Origin: Streptosporangium canum
Lineage (GTDB): Bacteria; Actinomycetota; Actinomycetes; Streptosporangiales; Streptosporangiaceae
Assembly (NCBI RefSeq): GCF_900113865.1
Contig: NZ_FOQY01000017.1
Coordinates: 1 to 64,000, forward strand
Length of the DNA stretch: 64,000 nt
Direction: 5' to 3'
The notes beneath the pieces are model-generated. The model did not search any database. It was given only the letters and a program-made list of their open reading frames with translations, and had not been told where the DNA came from. A program made the translations under genes and the position numbers. Position 1 is the first letter of the stretch. Every line of letters begins with the position of its first letter. Of this stretch, positions 35,124-45,336 are shown one piece after another.

Positions 35124-35204
35124 AGCGGGCCTTTCCCGCTACGCGACGCGTCAGTTGAGGGGGCACGCTGTCGCGTGCCCCGGTTGGCGGCCCCTCCTGG
35201 GGCC
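35124..35204 (-). promoter_or_regulatory. Three-hairpin leader of the HNH gene (candidate cis-regulatory RNA)
   Basis: Reading toward the gene, three perfect hairpins follow one another: 6 bp (35189-35194 with 35199-35204), 9 bp with a GACA loop (35160-35168 with 35173-35181), and 6 bp (35124-35129 with 35135-35140). The last encloses the gene's GGGAAAGG, one base before the ATG. Confidence 0.5.
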
Positions 35205-35305
35205 CGGGTGCTTCCGTCACGAGGACCTCCGCCGGACGGCCCAGCGGATGGTCACCACGGCACCGTCCTCAACCAAGTTTGGCTTCTGCATCGTCGTTCC
35301 CGCCA

Positions 35306-35331
35306 CTCATAAATGAGCCACCCATAAATGA
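35306..35331. repeat. Palindrome and direct repeat upstream of the oligopeptidase gene
   Basis: CTCATAAATGAG is an inverted repeat (35306-35317). CATAAATGA recurs at 35308 and 35323 with 15-base periodicity. It lies in the 333-base gap between the divergent HNH and oligopeptidase genes and may be an operator. No gene is supported in the rest of that gap (35205-35442). Confidence 0.4.
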
Positions 35332-35442
35332 CTGAAGGGACGCCTGGTACGTTTTATGCCCGCATTACTAGTTTTTAACTCCTCCCGTGACGGATCGGAT
35401 ACGCCCCTCGCGCAATGGGCCCGTGTTGTCGGCCGGACGTCG

Positions 35443-35448
35443 TAGGGT
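35443..35448 (+). promoter_or_regulatory. Leaderless -10 element for the S9 peptidase gene
   Basis: TAGGGT lies seven bases before the ATG at 35456. Confidence 0.6.
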
Positions 35449-35455
35449 TCCTGCC

Positions 35456-37528
35456 ATGACGCGACAGCCATACCCTCCTGCCAGCCGTGATGAACTCGTC
35501 GACGACCTGCACGGCACCCCCGTCCCCGACCCCTACCGCTGGCTGGAGGACCCCGACGATCCGGCGGCCAAATCATGGCTGGCGGAGGAGGAGGCGCTTT
35601 TCGCGGCCGAGATGGGGGGGCTTCCGGGGCGGGAGGCGTTCAAGGCGCGGATCGCCGAGCTGCTCAGGTCCGGCTCGATCGGCGCGCCGGTCTGGCGCGG
35701 GGGGCGCCGGTTCTTCATGCGGCGCACCCCGGAGCAGGAGCACGCGGTGCTCTACACCGTCGCCCCCGACGGCACCGAGCGGGCGCTGCTGGACCCGATG
35801 GCGCTCGACTCGACCGGCCTCACCACGCTCGACTCCTGGCAGCCCGACAAGGAGGGCCGCCTGCTCGCCTACCAGATCTCGGTGGGCGGCGACGAGGAGT
35901 CGAGCCTCTACCTGATGGACGTCGCGCTGGGCGAGCGGATCGAGGGCCCGATCGACCGGTGCCGCTACTCCCCCGTGGCCTGGCTCCCCGGCGGGGAGGC
36001 GTTCTACTACGTGCGCAGGCTGCCCGCCACCGAGGTGCCCGAGGGGGAGGAGCAGTTCCACCGCCGGGTCTACCTGCACCGGGTCGGCACCTCCACCGAA
36101 GAGGACGTCCTGATCTTCGGTGACGGCATGGAGAAGACCAACTACTACGGCGTCGCGGTCTCGCGCGACGGCCGCTGGCTGCAGATCTCCGCCTCCCGCG
36201 GCACGGCGCCCCGCAACGACCTGTGGGTGGCCGACCTCGTGGCCTCCTCCCCGCAGTCGCCGGAGCTCGTCGTCGTCCAGGAGGACGTCGACGCCCAGAG
36301 CGCCGTGCACTTCGGCCGCGACGGCAGGCTCTACGTGTTCACCGACCGCGACGCCCCGCGCGGGCGGATCTGCGTGACCGACCCCTCCACCCCCCAGTTC
36401 GAGCACTGGCGCGACCTGATCCCGCAGGACCCGGAGGCCGTGCTGTCGGACTTCGCGATCCTCGACGACCTGGACCGGCCGGTCATGCTGGTCGCCTGGA
36501 CCCGCCACGCGATCAGTGAGATCTCCGTCCACGACCTGGTCACCGGCGAGCGCGTCGGGGAGGTGCCGACGCCCGGACTGGGCACGATCGGCGGCATCAG
36601 CGAGCGCCCCGAGGGCGGCCACGAGGCCTGGTTCGGCTACACCGACAACACCACCCCGCCGACCGTCCAGCGCTACGACGCCCGCACCGGTGAGACCACC
36701 CTCTGGGCCTCCTCCCCCGGCGCCGTCGAGGTGCCCGCCGTCGAGACCGAGCAGGTGACCTACCGCTCGGCCGACGGCAGCGAGGTGCACATGCTGGTGA
36801 TCTCCAAGCCCGGCGTCGAGGGCCCGCGCCCGACCATCCTGTACGGCTACGGCGGCTTCGGCATCTCGATGACCCCCGGCTACTCGGCGTCGATCCTGAG
36901 CTGGGTCGAGGCGGGCGGCACCTACGCCATCGCCCAGCTGCGCGGCGGCGGCGAGCAGGGCGAGGAGTGGCACCGGGCGGGGATGCTCGCCAACAAGCAG
37001 AACGTCTACGACGACCTGCACGCGGCGGCCGAGCACCTGATCGCCACCGGCGTCACCACCGCCTCCCAGCTGGCCATCTCCGGCGGCTCCAACGGTGGCC
37101 TCCTGGTCGGCGCGGCCCTGACCCAGCGCCCCGACCTGTACGCCGCGGTCGTCTGCTCGGCCCCGCTGCTCGACATGGTCCGCTACGAGCTCTTCGGCCT
37201 CGGCGCGACCTGGAACGTCGAGTACGGCTCCGCCGAGAAGCCCGACGAGTTCGCCTGGCTGTACGCCTACTCGCCCTACCACCGCGTCCGCGAGGGCGTG
37301 TCGTACCCGGCGACGCTGTTCACCGTCTTCCAGTCCGACACCCGGGTCCACCCGCTGCACGCCTGGAAGATGTGCGCCGCCCTCCAGCACGCCCAGTCCT
37401 CCGACCGGCCGATCCTGCTCCGCAACGAGACCGAGGTCGGCCACGGCGCCCGCGCGGTGAGCAAGACCGTCGAGCTCGCCGCCGACCAGCTCACCTTCCT
37501 GGCCCATCACACGGGGCTGACGTCGTAG
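35456..37528 (+). CDS. S9 prolyl oligopeptidase
   Basis: A 690-residue serine peptidase. The N-terminal [11 protein letters not shown] and a beta-propeller (about 70-410) precede an alpha/beta-hydrolase domain. The nucleophile is in [11 protein letters not shown], the Asp in FQSDTRVHP and the His in EVGHGAR. It cleaves after proline in short peptides, probably in the cytosol since there is no signal peptide. The ATG at 35456 is preferred because it has the leaderless hexamer. The longer reading to 35387 lacks an RBS. Confidence 0.94.
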   Translation: MTRQPYPPASRDELVDDLHGTPVPDPYRWLEDPDDPAAKSWLAEEEALFAAEMGGLPGREAFKARIAELLRSGSIGAPVWRGGRRFFMRRTPEQEHAVLYTVAPDGTERALLDPMALDSTGLTTLDSWQPDKEGRLLAYQISVGGDEESSLYLMDVALGERIEGPIDRCRYSPVAWLPGGEAFYYVRRLPATEVPEGEEQFHRRVYLHRVGTSTEEDVLIFGDGMEKTNYYGVAVSRDGRWLQISASRGTAPRNDLWVADLVASSPQSPELVVVQEDVDAQSAVHFGRDGRLYVFTDRDAPRGRICVTDPSTPQFEHWRDLIPQDPEAVLSDFAILDDLDRPVMLVAWTRHAISEISVHDLVTGERVGEVPTPGLGTIGGISERPEGGHEAWFGYTDNTTPPTVQRYDARTGETTLWASSPGAVEVPAVETEQVTYRSADGSEVHMLVISKPGVEGPRPTILYGYGGFGISMTPGYSASILSWVEAGGTYAIAQLRGGGEQGEEWHRAGMLANKQNVYDDLHAAAEHLIATGVTTASQLAISGGSNGGLLVGAALTQRPDLYAAVVCSAPLLDMVRYELFGLGATWNVEYGSAEKPDEFAWLYAYSPYHRVREGVSYPATLFTVFQSDTRVHPLHAWKMCAALQHAQSSDRPILLRNETEVGHGARAVSKTVELAADQLTFLAHHTGLTS

Positions 37529-37608
37529 GCACGGCACGCTCGTCCCGGGGCCGCCGCCGCGGTCCCGGGGAGGCTCCCCCGCCGGCCGGGACTGTCGGTG
37601 CCGGTCGT

Positions 37609-37614
37609 TATCGT
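37609..37614 (+). promoter_or_regulatory. Leaderless -10 element for the AraC gene
   Basis: TATCGT lies seven bases before the GTG at 37622. Confidence 0.55.
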
Positions 37615-37621
37615 CCAGGGC

Positions 37622-38449
37622 GTGAAAGACCCCGCGGTGAGCGAGGGCCTCGTCTTCCTCGAAGGCAGGCCGGGCCGTCGCCTACGGCCGTACGTCACCC
37701 ATCTGTCGGCCTATACCGAGCGCTACACCCGGCCCCTGCCCCGCAGGCAGCCCCCCTTCGCCGGGGCAGTGATGATCTTCGGGTTCGCGGAGCCGCTCGC
37801 GCTGGACGGTCCGGGAGCCGAGGCGCCGCAGCGGCTGGTCTCCTTCGCCGGGGGGCTCCACGACACCTACGTCGACACCACCATGACCGGTCTCGCCGAG
37901 GGCGTGCAGCTCGACCTCACGCCGCTCGGGGCCCGGCGGCTGCTCGGGATGCCGATGAGCGAGCTGGCCAACCGGGTGGTCTCCCTGGCGGAGGCACTGG
38001 GGCCGTGGGCGGAGAGCGCGGTCGAGCGGTTGGCCGGAGCGCCGGACCGGCAGGCCCGGCTCGCCCTCCTCGACGAGCTGCTCACCCGGCGGATCCACGC
38101 CGCGCCCGAGCCCGACCGGCGGATCAGATGGGCCTGGGGCCGGCTCGTCGCCACCAGGGGCACGATCGCCGTGGCGTCGCTCGCCGAGGAGCTCGGCTGG
38201 AGCCATCGGCACCTGGTCTCCCGTTTCCACGACCAGATCGGCCTGGCCCCGAAGGCGGTGGCCAAGGTCCTGCGGTTCGAGCACGCCGCCGCCCGCCTGC
38301 GTGCCGGGCTGCCCCTGGCCGACACGGCGGTCAGATGCGGTTACTACGACCAGGCCCACATGAACCGCGATTTCAGGGCCATGACCGGAGCCACCCCGCG
38401 CGAGGTGGCGGCGCCCCGGCCCGCAAGCACAGCCGCCGCCCCAGGCTGA
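37622..38449 (+). CDS. AraC-family transcriptional regulator
   Basis: A 275-residue regulator. An N-terminal sensing region (about 1-160) has no clear cupin signature. The C-terminal AraC double HTH (about 165-265) has ASLAEELGWSHRHLVSRFHD and the second helix ADTAVRCGYYDQAHMNRDFR, followed by MTGATPREV. It is followed 97 bases later by a VOC-fold gene on the same strand, a common AraC plus glyoxalase-like pairing. The GTG at 37598 is an alternative start but precedes the promoter hexamer. Confidence 0.9.
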   Translation: MKDPAVSEGLVFLEGRPGRRLRPYVTHLSAYTERYTRPLPRRQPPFAGAVMIFGFAEPLALDGPGAEAPQRLVSFAGGLHDTYVDTTMTGLAEGVQLDLTPLGARRLLGMPMSELANRVVSLAEALGPWAESAVERLAGAPDRQARLALLDELLTRRIHAAPEPDRRIRWAWGRLVATRGTIAVASLAEELGWSHRHLVSRFHDQIGLAPKAVAKVLRFEHAAARLRAGLPLADTAVRCGYYDQAHMNRDFRAMTGATPREVAAPRPASTAAAPG

Positions 38450-38505
38450 GGCGAGGTCAGATTCCTCCAAGCCGGTACGGCCGGCCGCCGGGCACCCTGG
38501 CGGTA

Positions 38506-38532
38506 GCCGTACAGGCCGTACAGGCCGTACAG
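38506..38532 (+). repeat. Three 9-bp direct repeats in the VOC-gene leader
   Basis: GCCGTACAG occurs three times without a gap at 38506, 38515 and 38524. The last copy merges into the ribosome-binding site AGGAGGG just before the ATG at 38547. Confidence 0.75.
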
Positions 38533-38546
38533 GAGGGAAGAAAACC

Positions 38547-38894
38547 ATGCGAACGGTATATCCGCTGGTCCGCTACCGGGAGCCGGCCAAGGCCGTTGAC
38601 TGGCTGGTCCGGGCGTTCGGGTTCGAGGTCCACGAGCTCGTCGGGTCGGGCGACGGGGGCGTCGGCCATGCCGAGCTGACCGTCGGCACCGGGATGGTCA
38701 TGACCGGGACCGGCGAGCCGGGCGGCCCCGGGATCTACATCGCGGTAGAAGATCCGGACGCCCATCACGCCCGGGCCGTCGACGCCGGGGCGGAGATCAC
38801 CATGGAGCCGGCCGACCAGCCTTACGGGTCGCGCGACTACGCGTGCAAGGACCCGGAGGGCAACGAGTGGTTCTTCGGGACATACCGCCCGTGA
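38547..38894 (+). CDS. VOC-family (glyoxalase/bleomycin-resistance-like) protein
   Basis: A 115-residue single-domain paired-beta protein. Features are PLVRYREPAKAVDWLVRAFGFE at the start (in part), IYIAVEDPDAHHARAVDAGAEI, and a C-terminal DYACKDPEGNEWFFGTY. VOC proteins bind metals or sequester drugs, and no activity can be assigned. AGGAGGG sits about 11 bases before the ATG. It probably belongs to the AraC gene's regulon (inference). Confidence 0.88.
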   Translation: MRTVYPLVRYREPAKAVDWLVRAFGFEVHELVGSGDGGVGHAELTVGTGMVMTGTGEPGGPGIYIAVEDPDAHHARAVDAGAEITMEPADQPYGSRDYACKDPEGNEWFFGTYRP

Positions 38895-38929
38895 CCCGCC
38901 CAGGTCCTCGTCCGCACGCCGGTGCCCGC

Positions 38930-39784
38930 CTAGCGCGGGAAGACGATGGTCTTGTGGCCGTCGAGAAGGACCCGCTGCTCGGTGTGCCACCGTACGGCGC
39001 GGGCGAGGGCCTGGCACTCGACGTCGCGGCCGATGGCGGCCAGGTCCTCCGCGGAGTGGGTGTGGTTGACCCGGGCGACCTCCTGCTCGATGATCGGCCC
39101 CTCGTCGAGGTCGGCGGTCACGTAGTGGGCGGTCGCGCCGATCAGCTTCACCCCGCGGGAGTGGGCCTGGTGGTACGGCTTGGCCCCCTTGAACGACGGC
39201 AGGAACGAGTGATGGATGTTGATCACATTTCCGGCGAGCTTGACGCAGAGGTCCTCCGACAGCACCTGCATGTAGCGCGCGAGCACCACCAGGTCGGCCT
39301 GGTAGTGGTCGACCAGGCTCAGGACCTCCGCCTCCTGCCGGGACTTGGTCTCGGAGGTGACCGGCAGGTGGTGGTAGTCGATGCCGTAGGACTGGGTCAG
39401 CGGGCGCATGTCGGGGTGGTTGGAGGCCACCGCGACGATCTCGATGTCGAGCAGGCCGGAGCGTGTGCGGTAGAGCAGGTCGTTGAGGCAGTGGCCGAAC
39501 TTGCTGACCATCACCAGCACGCGCGGCTTGACGGCCAGGTCCCGCAGCTTGAGGTCCATCCCGAAGTCGGGGGCGAGCGCGGCGAAGGCCGTACGGAGCT
39601 CGGCGTCGGAGATCGGGCAGGCGAACTGCACGCGCATGAAGAACCGCTCGGCCACGGGGTCACCGAACTGCTGGCTCTCGATGATGTTGCAGCCCTGGGC
39701 GGCCAGCAGGCCGGAGACCGCGGCCACCACGCCGGGCCGGTCCGGGCAGGACAGCGTCAGCACATACTGGGCGGCGGAGCTCAT
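38930..39784 (-). CDS. purU: Formyltetrahydrofolate deformylase
   Basis: A 284-residue enzyme that hydrolyses 10-formyl-THF to THF and formate, balancing one-carbon pools. An N-terminal ACT domain (about 5-85; VLTLSCPDRPGVVAAV) precedes a formyltransferase-type domain with VINIHHSFLPSFKGAKPY and DLDEGPIIEQ, which carry the catalytic His and Asp. The ATG has GGAGGG upstream. Family length is typical. Confidence 0.94.
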   Translation of the reverse strand: MSSAAQYVLTLSCPDRPGVVAAVSGLLAAQGCNIIESQQFGDPVAERFFMRVQFACPISDAELRTAFAALAPDFGMDLKLRDLAVKPRVLVMVSKFGHCLNDLLYRTRSGLLDIEIVAVASNHPDMRPLTQSYGIDYHHLPVTSETKSRQEAEVLSLVDHYQADLVVLARYMQVLSEDLCVKLAGNVINIHHSFLPSFKGAKPYHQAHSRGVKLIGATAHYVTADLDEGPIIEQEVARVNHTHSAEDLAAIGRDVECQALARAVRWHTEQRVLLDGHKTIVFPR

Positions 39785-39945
39785 GCGCCCTCCTCGCCCA
39801 GCGGCTCGGAGCCCGCGCCGGGCCTTCTGACTCGCTCGTTCATGCTTTCACCCTCGACGAGGTCGGATCGTACGGCGCCCTCACGCCGACCTGGGCAGAG
39901 TACAGCGCCCCGCCCGCCTCCACCCGCACCGTGTCCAAGGCGTGG

Positions 39946-40080
39946 TCACCGGCGGATCCGGGACAGCGGCTCGACGGACTCCGGGTCGCGGCGGCACAGG
40001 TCCCCGCGGAGCAGGGCGTTCTTGGCGCGCTGCGCGGTACAGGCCGGTCGGGGGTTCAACAGAATGAGCTCTCCGTCCAT
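39946..40080 (-). CDS. Possible 44-residue protein of unknown function
   Basis: A 45-codon ORF lies in the 450-base gap between purU and the phosphate transporter. The start is MDGELILLNPR and the end SRIRR. AGAGG is eight bases ahead of the first ATG at 40083 (one codon upstream). Third positions are GC-rich, as in neighbouring genes. No homologue is recognised, and the remaining gap holds nothing else I can support. Confidence 0.3.
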   Translation of the reverse strand: MDGELILLNPRPACTAQRAKNALLRGDLCRRDPESVEPLSRIRR

Positions 40081-40231
40081 CATCCGCTCGACCTCTGGGT
40101 AGGTATGTCCTTATCGGTGCACTGGGGACGCTACCCATGGATCACGAGCGAGGGCAGCCGCCATTCGCCTGTGGAGGTCGCAGCCGAACCGGCCTGGTCC
40201 TTCGCCTGCCGTTCAGTTGGGATGTGGAAGC

Positions 40232-41170
40232 GTGAGCCTGGTGGCCCTGACGTCGCTCGCCGGACTCTTCGCGGTCGTCACCGGCGTCAACGACGGCGGC
40301 GCGCTCCTGGCGACCGGCTTGAAGATCCCCAGCATCCCGCCACTGGCCGGTGTGATCATGATGATGGTCACGGTCGCGCTGGTCCCCCTGGTGACCTACC
40401 GGGTCGCGAGGACCTTCACCACCCGGCTGGCGAGCATGGAGGGCCCCTACGGCCAGATCGCGCTGGTCGTGGCCGTGCTCGCCGCCCTGGCCGTCGTCGC
40501 GGTCCTCAACAACCGGGGGCTGCCCACCAGCCTGACCCTCGCCATCGTGGGCGCCCTCGCCGGCGCGGGCCTGGGCTGGGGCCTGCCCGTCTCGGCCGGC
40601 ACCGTACTGTTCGTGCTCGCGGTCGCGCTGGCCTCGCCGTTCGTGGGAGGGCTGCTGGCGATCCTGACGATCCGGCTGCTCATGCGGCTGGCGCACGGCC
40701 GCACGCTGCGGCAGTGGCACCGGGCCGGGTTCACCCTGCAGTGCCTGGCCTACGCCGCCAACGACGGCCAGAAGATGCTGGCCGTCTTCATGCTCGCCCT
40801 CGGCCTCTCCAGCCCTCCACTCCTCGTCTGCCTGGCCGTGGCGGCGCTGTTCGGGATCGGCGCCCTGTACGGCCTGCCGCGTGCCGGCCGTACCCTCAGC
40901 CGGGGGATCATCGCCTCGCGCCCGCTGCACGGGGTGACCGCCGAGCTGGCCAGCGGCGCCGCCGTGATCGGCTGCGCGGCGATCGGCGCGCCGGTGAGCA
41001 TGACCCAGACGATCGCCGGCGCCCTCATCGGGGCCGGGGTGGCCGAGAGCTCCGGCCGGGTGCGCTGGCACGCCGCCACGAAGATCGTCCTAGCCTGGAC
41101 GCTGACGCTGCCGGTGAGCGGGCTGCTCGCCGCGGCGACGGCGCTCATCGTCCGAGGGGTGATCGCGTGA
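40232..41170 (+). CDS. PiT-family inorganic phosphate transporter
   Basis: A 312-residue membrane protein with about 8-9 hydrophobic segments. Both halves carry the PiT signature: TGVNDGGALLATG near the N-terminus and YAANDGQKMLAVF in the middle. PiT carriers take up phosphate or metal-phosphate with protons. The protein is shorter than E. coli PitA, as in PiT proteins paired with DUF47 partners. The GTG start is uncertain (40217 and 40241 are alternatives). Its stop overlaps the DUF47 start. Confidence 0.9.
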   Translation: MSLVALTSLAGLFAVVTGVNDGGALLATGLKIPSIPPLAGVIMMMVTVALVPLVTYRVARTFTTRLASMEGPYGQIALVVAVLAALAVVAVLNNRGLPTSLTLAIVGALAGAGLGWGLPVSAGTVLFVLAVALASPFVGGLLAILTIRLLMRLAHGRTLRQWHRAGFTLQCLAYAANDGQKMLAVFMLALGLSSPPLLVCLAVAALFGIGALYGLPRAGRTLSRGIIASRPLHGVTAELASGAAVIGCAAIGAPVSMTQTIAGALIGAGVAESSGRVRWHAATKIVLAWTLTLPVSGLLAAATALIVRGVIA

Positions 41171-41799
41171 AACGGCTGCGGCGGGTGCGGGATCTGATGG
41201 CGGGCCGCATGGACAGCGCGCTCGCCGAGGCGCTGATCGGGCAGCTGGAGGCCACGAAGCAGGGCGCCTGGCTGGCCATGGCCATGATCGGCGGTGACAC
41301 CGGCCGCACTGACGCCCACGAGCGGATGCGGGCCATCGAGCATCGCGGCGACACCGAACGCGCCCGCCTGGTGGAGGAGCTGTCCGGCTCCCTGGTGACG
41401 CCGATCGACCGCGAGGACCTGTTCCGGCTGTCGCGCTCGATCGACGACGTGCTGGACTCCCTGCGCGACTTCGTCCGCGAGTCGCATCTCTACCGCGTCC
41501 ACGACCAGCAGCGCTTCGCCCCCATGCTCGACCAGGTGATCGTCGGCATCGAGGCCCTGGAGGCCGCGGTCCGCGACCTGGCGTCCCGCCCCTCGGTGAT
41601 CACCCATGACGCGCTGGAGGCGAAGAAGATCGGCGGCACCATCCGGCGCATGTACCAGTACGAGATCGCCCGCATCTTCTCCGGACCGGTCAGCGCCGAG
41701 ACCATGAAGGAGCGTGAGCTGGTCCGGCGCCTGGAGATCGTCGGCATGGCGATCAGCGAGGCCGCCGACGCAATCGCCGACGGGGCGATGAAACGCTGA
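41167..41799 (+). CDS. DUF47/PhoU-like partner of the PiT transporter
   Basis: A 210-residue all-helical protein resembling YkaA/PhoU. It has acidic or metal-contact stretches such as EHRGDTERARLVEEL, PIDREDLFRLSRSIDDVLD (in part) and a C-terminal EAADAIADG. DUF47 proteins accompany and probably regulate PiT carriers. The GTG overlaps the transporter stop by four bases (GTGA), so the pair is coupled. Confidence 0.9.
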   Translation: MKRLRRVRDLMAGRMDSALAEALIGQLEATKQGAWLAMAMIGGDTGRTDAHERMRAIEHRGDTERARLVEELSGSLVTPIDREDLFRLSRSIDDVLDSLRDFVRESHLYRVHDQQRFAPMLDQVIVGIEALEAAVRDLASRPSVITHDALEAKKIGGTIRRMYQYEIARIFSGPVSAETMKERELVRRLEIVGMAISEAADAIADGAMKR

Positions 41800-41836
41800 C
41801 CCCGCACGCCTCACCCGGCCTCCGGGAGCGGGTGCG

Positions 41837-41864
41837 GGGCCGTACGGGATCCCCCGTACGGCCC
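41837..41864. terminator. Bidirectional terminator between convergent genes
   Basis: A perfect 12-bp stem (41837-41848 with 41853-41864) with a 4-base loop. It sits between the DUF47 gene and the 3' end of the phosphodiesterase-like gene and could stop both. Confidence 0.75.
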
Positions 41865-41876
41865 GTGCGCGGCGGT

Positions 41877-43472
<1,596 letters not shown>

Positions 43473-43640
43473 GAACGTCCTTCCTTGCTGGGCCGGGGCA
43501 CTCCGGCTCTGCGCGAGGACCTCCGGCACGGTTGACCGCGTAAAGGTTGCCAGGTTGAGGGCGTCTCCGCAGGTCATCGCGCTTTTCGGCAGCCGCTGTG
43601 GGCCTCTTGGGGCGATAGGTGGTGATAGCGTCCGGGGTCT

Positions 43641-44162
43641 ATGAGCGACTCCCAGACGGGCGCCGGCGCGCCTCGGACGGACGCGGGCGGACCACCGGCG
43701 GGCACGGACGCCTCCCCGGCGAGCGACCGGGCCGCGGCACGGGTGGTCTGCGTGGACGGCGACGGCCGGGTGCTGCTGATGCACTGGCGCGACACGGTCG
43801 CCGGCGTGACCCTGTGGGAACCGCCGGGCGGCGGGATCGATCCGGGTGAGACGCCCTTCGAGGCCGCGCGGCGGGAGCTGACCGAGGAGACCGGGCTGCC
43901 GGGTGAGGCGGTGCTGGACCGGTGGGTGCCGGTGCGCCGGGAGTTCGACTGGCTGGGCACTCACTACGTCAAGACCGAACGGTTCTATCTGGCCAGGTTC
44001 GAGGGCACCCCGGCGGTGGGCCCCGGCGCTTTCACGGCCGAGGAGAACGACACCTACCTGGGCTCCGGCTGGTTCTCCCCGGCCGAGATGGCCGGACTCC
44101 CCGACGTGCTGGAGCCGCCCGACCTGGTGGAGGTGGTCTCCCGGATCACCCAGCTGGGCTGA
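43641..44162 (+). CDS. NUDIX hydrolase
   Basis: A 173-residue protein. The NUDIX box is complete: GGGIDPGETPFEAARRELTE followed by ETGL (about residues 70-93). It hydrolyses a nucleoside diphosphate linked to another moiety; the substrate is unknown. A Pro/Ala-rich N-terminal extension of about 28 residues precedes the fold. TAGCGT lies nine bases before the ATG, possibly a short or absent leader. Confidence 0.9.
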   Translation: MSDSQTGAGAPRTDAGGPPAGTDASPASDRAAARVVCVDGDGRVLLMHWRDTVAGVTLWEPPGGGIDPGETPFEAARRELTEETGLPGEAVLDRWVPVRREFDWLGTHYVKTERFYLARFEGTPAVGPGAFTAEENDTYLGSGWFSPAEMAGLPDVLEPPDLVEVVSRITQLG

Positions 44163-44305
44163 TCCCGGACGCCTGCCCCCCGCCCTGGGACACGACCGTC
44201 GCCCCTGGCGGACCGAGATGCCACGCCGCGGGGCACGTCCCGGATCGCGGCGGTGGTCGTGCCGTACCGGGTGAAACGCCTACGGCGTGGCGATCCGGCG
44301 GACGG

Positions 44306-44407
44306 TCACCGAGCCGGGCCGGGCCCGTCAGCCGGCATCATCGCGGGCGCGATAAGGGCGAAAGCCATCAGCGCTTCGGCCGCGAGTGCGCTCCTGAGCT
44401 TGATCAT
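44306..44407 (-). CDS. Possible 33-residue secreted peptide
   Basis: A 34-codon ORF: MIKLRSAL, then a hydrophobic Ala/Met-rich core, ending MMPADGPGPAR. The profile is that of a signal peptide with almost no mature part. GGAG lies about ten bases before the ATG. It sits in the non-coding gap 44163-44654 next to a regulator remnant. No family is recognised, and it may be spurious. Confidence 0.3.
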   Translation of the reverse strand: MIKLRSALAAEALMAFALIAPAMMPADGPGPAR

Positions 44408-44654
44408 GACAGATCACTCCATGTCGAATCGGTCGCGCCCCGGGCTGACGGAACACCGAATCGGTGGTGTGCAGGACACCGACACGGCGCCTGGATTTCA
44501 CGCTAGGCGGGATGCCTCCGAGGAAGGTAGGAGTGTCACTCCCAGGGGGCGGTCCCCGCCGCCGGCGAACCTCTCGGAGCGCCGGCAAGGGGGAGACCCG
44601 CGCGAAGACCGGCACCGCCGGTCCGCCCTCGGCACACCGGTCACGATCACCACG

Positions 44655-45006
44655 GCGGATCGACGCCGTCGCCGCCGCCGCCGCGGGAGCGGACCTCGAC
44701 GATCCTCGCCTGACCGAACTCGTCGATGAACTCTCCTTCAAAAGCGCGGATTTCCGCCGGTTATGGGCTCGGCATGACGTGTCCCCGCTGTCGCACGCGG
44801 CCACGCCCCTCCGCCACCACGAGGCCGGCGACCTGCTCCTCACCTGCGAGGTGTTCGACGTCAGCAGCGCTCCCGGCCAGCAACTGATCACCATTCACGC
44901 CGAACCCGCCAGCCCCTCGGAGCACGCCCTGATCCTGCTCGGCGGCGACGTGACGCCGTCCGGCCAGGAGGACGCCGGCTACGCGCTGGCGGCCCGGCAT
45001 CGCTGA
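44655..45006 (+). pseudogene. Remnant of an MmyB-type XRE regulator (ligand-binding domain only)
   Basis: The frame ending at 45006 carries the C-terminal part of an MLTR/MmyB ligand-binding domain: DDPRLTELVDELSFKSADFR (in part), then LWARHDVSPLS, LRHHEAGDLLLTCEVFDV and GQQLITIHAEPASPSEHALIL. The usual N-terminal helix-turn-helix and the first half of the sensor are absent. Upstream sequence in this frame (to 44464) is a low-complexity basic stretch. It is probably a decayed regulator; a short expressed protein is possible. Confidence 0.7.
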
Positions 45007-45193
45007 GACCGGACCCCTCGGCCCGATCACCGAACGCGCCCCGCCGGCCGTTCGCGTGGATCATCATTACGGTGTTCGGCGGGGCGTCCGTGGTCTGGAT
45101 CCGGGACATGCCGAAGGCCAGGCACCGGAAGGCCCCCTACCGCAGTGCAAGACATCTCCCCCTGAGCGGAAACACCACCCTCTTCGGGGGAAA

Positions 45194-45255
45194 GCTATCC
45201 ACCTCGGATAGCGAAGGTGTGGATAAATCCACCCATGGTGGAAAAATCAACACCT
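45194..45255. other. Compact multi-hairpin element
   Basis: A 7-bp hairpin (45194-45200 with 45206-45212, 5-base loop) is followed by a 6-bp AGGTGT/ACACCT stem (45215-45220 with 45250-45255). That stem encloses a 6-bp TCCACC/GGTGGA hairpin (45228-45233 with 45237-45242). It lies in the gap 45007-45336, which has no supportable gene. It could be a structured RNA, terminator group or protein-binding site. Confidence 0.45.
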
Positions 45256-45336
45256 GGGGGTGCCTGGAGGAAAAAACAATTGAGCCACCCGCCTCCTCCC
45301 CGGCCGCGCTCTTCGGGGAGGCCGCCCGGCGTCACC

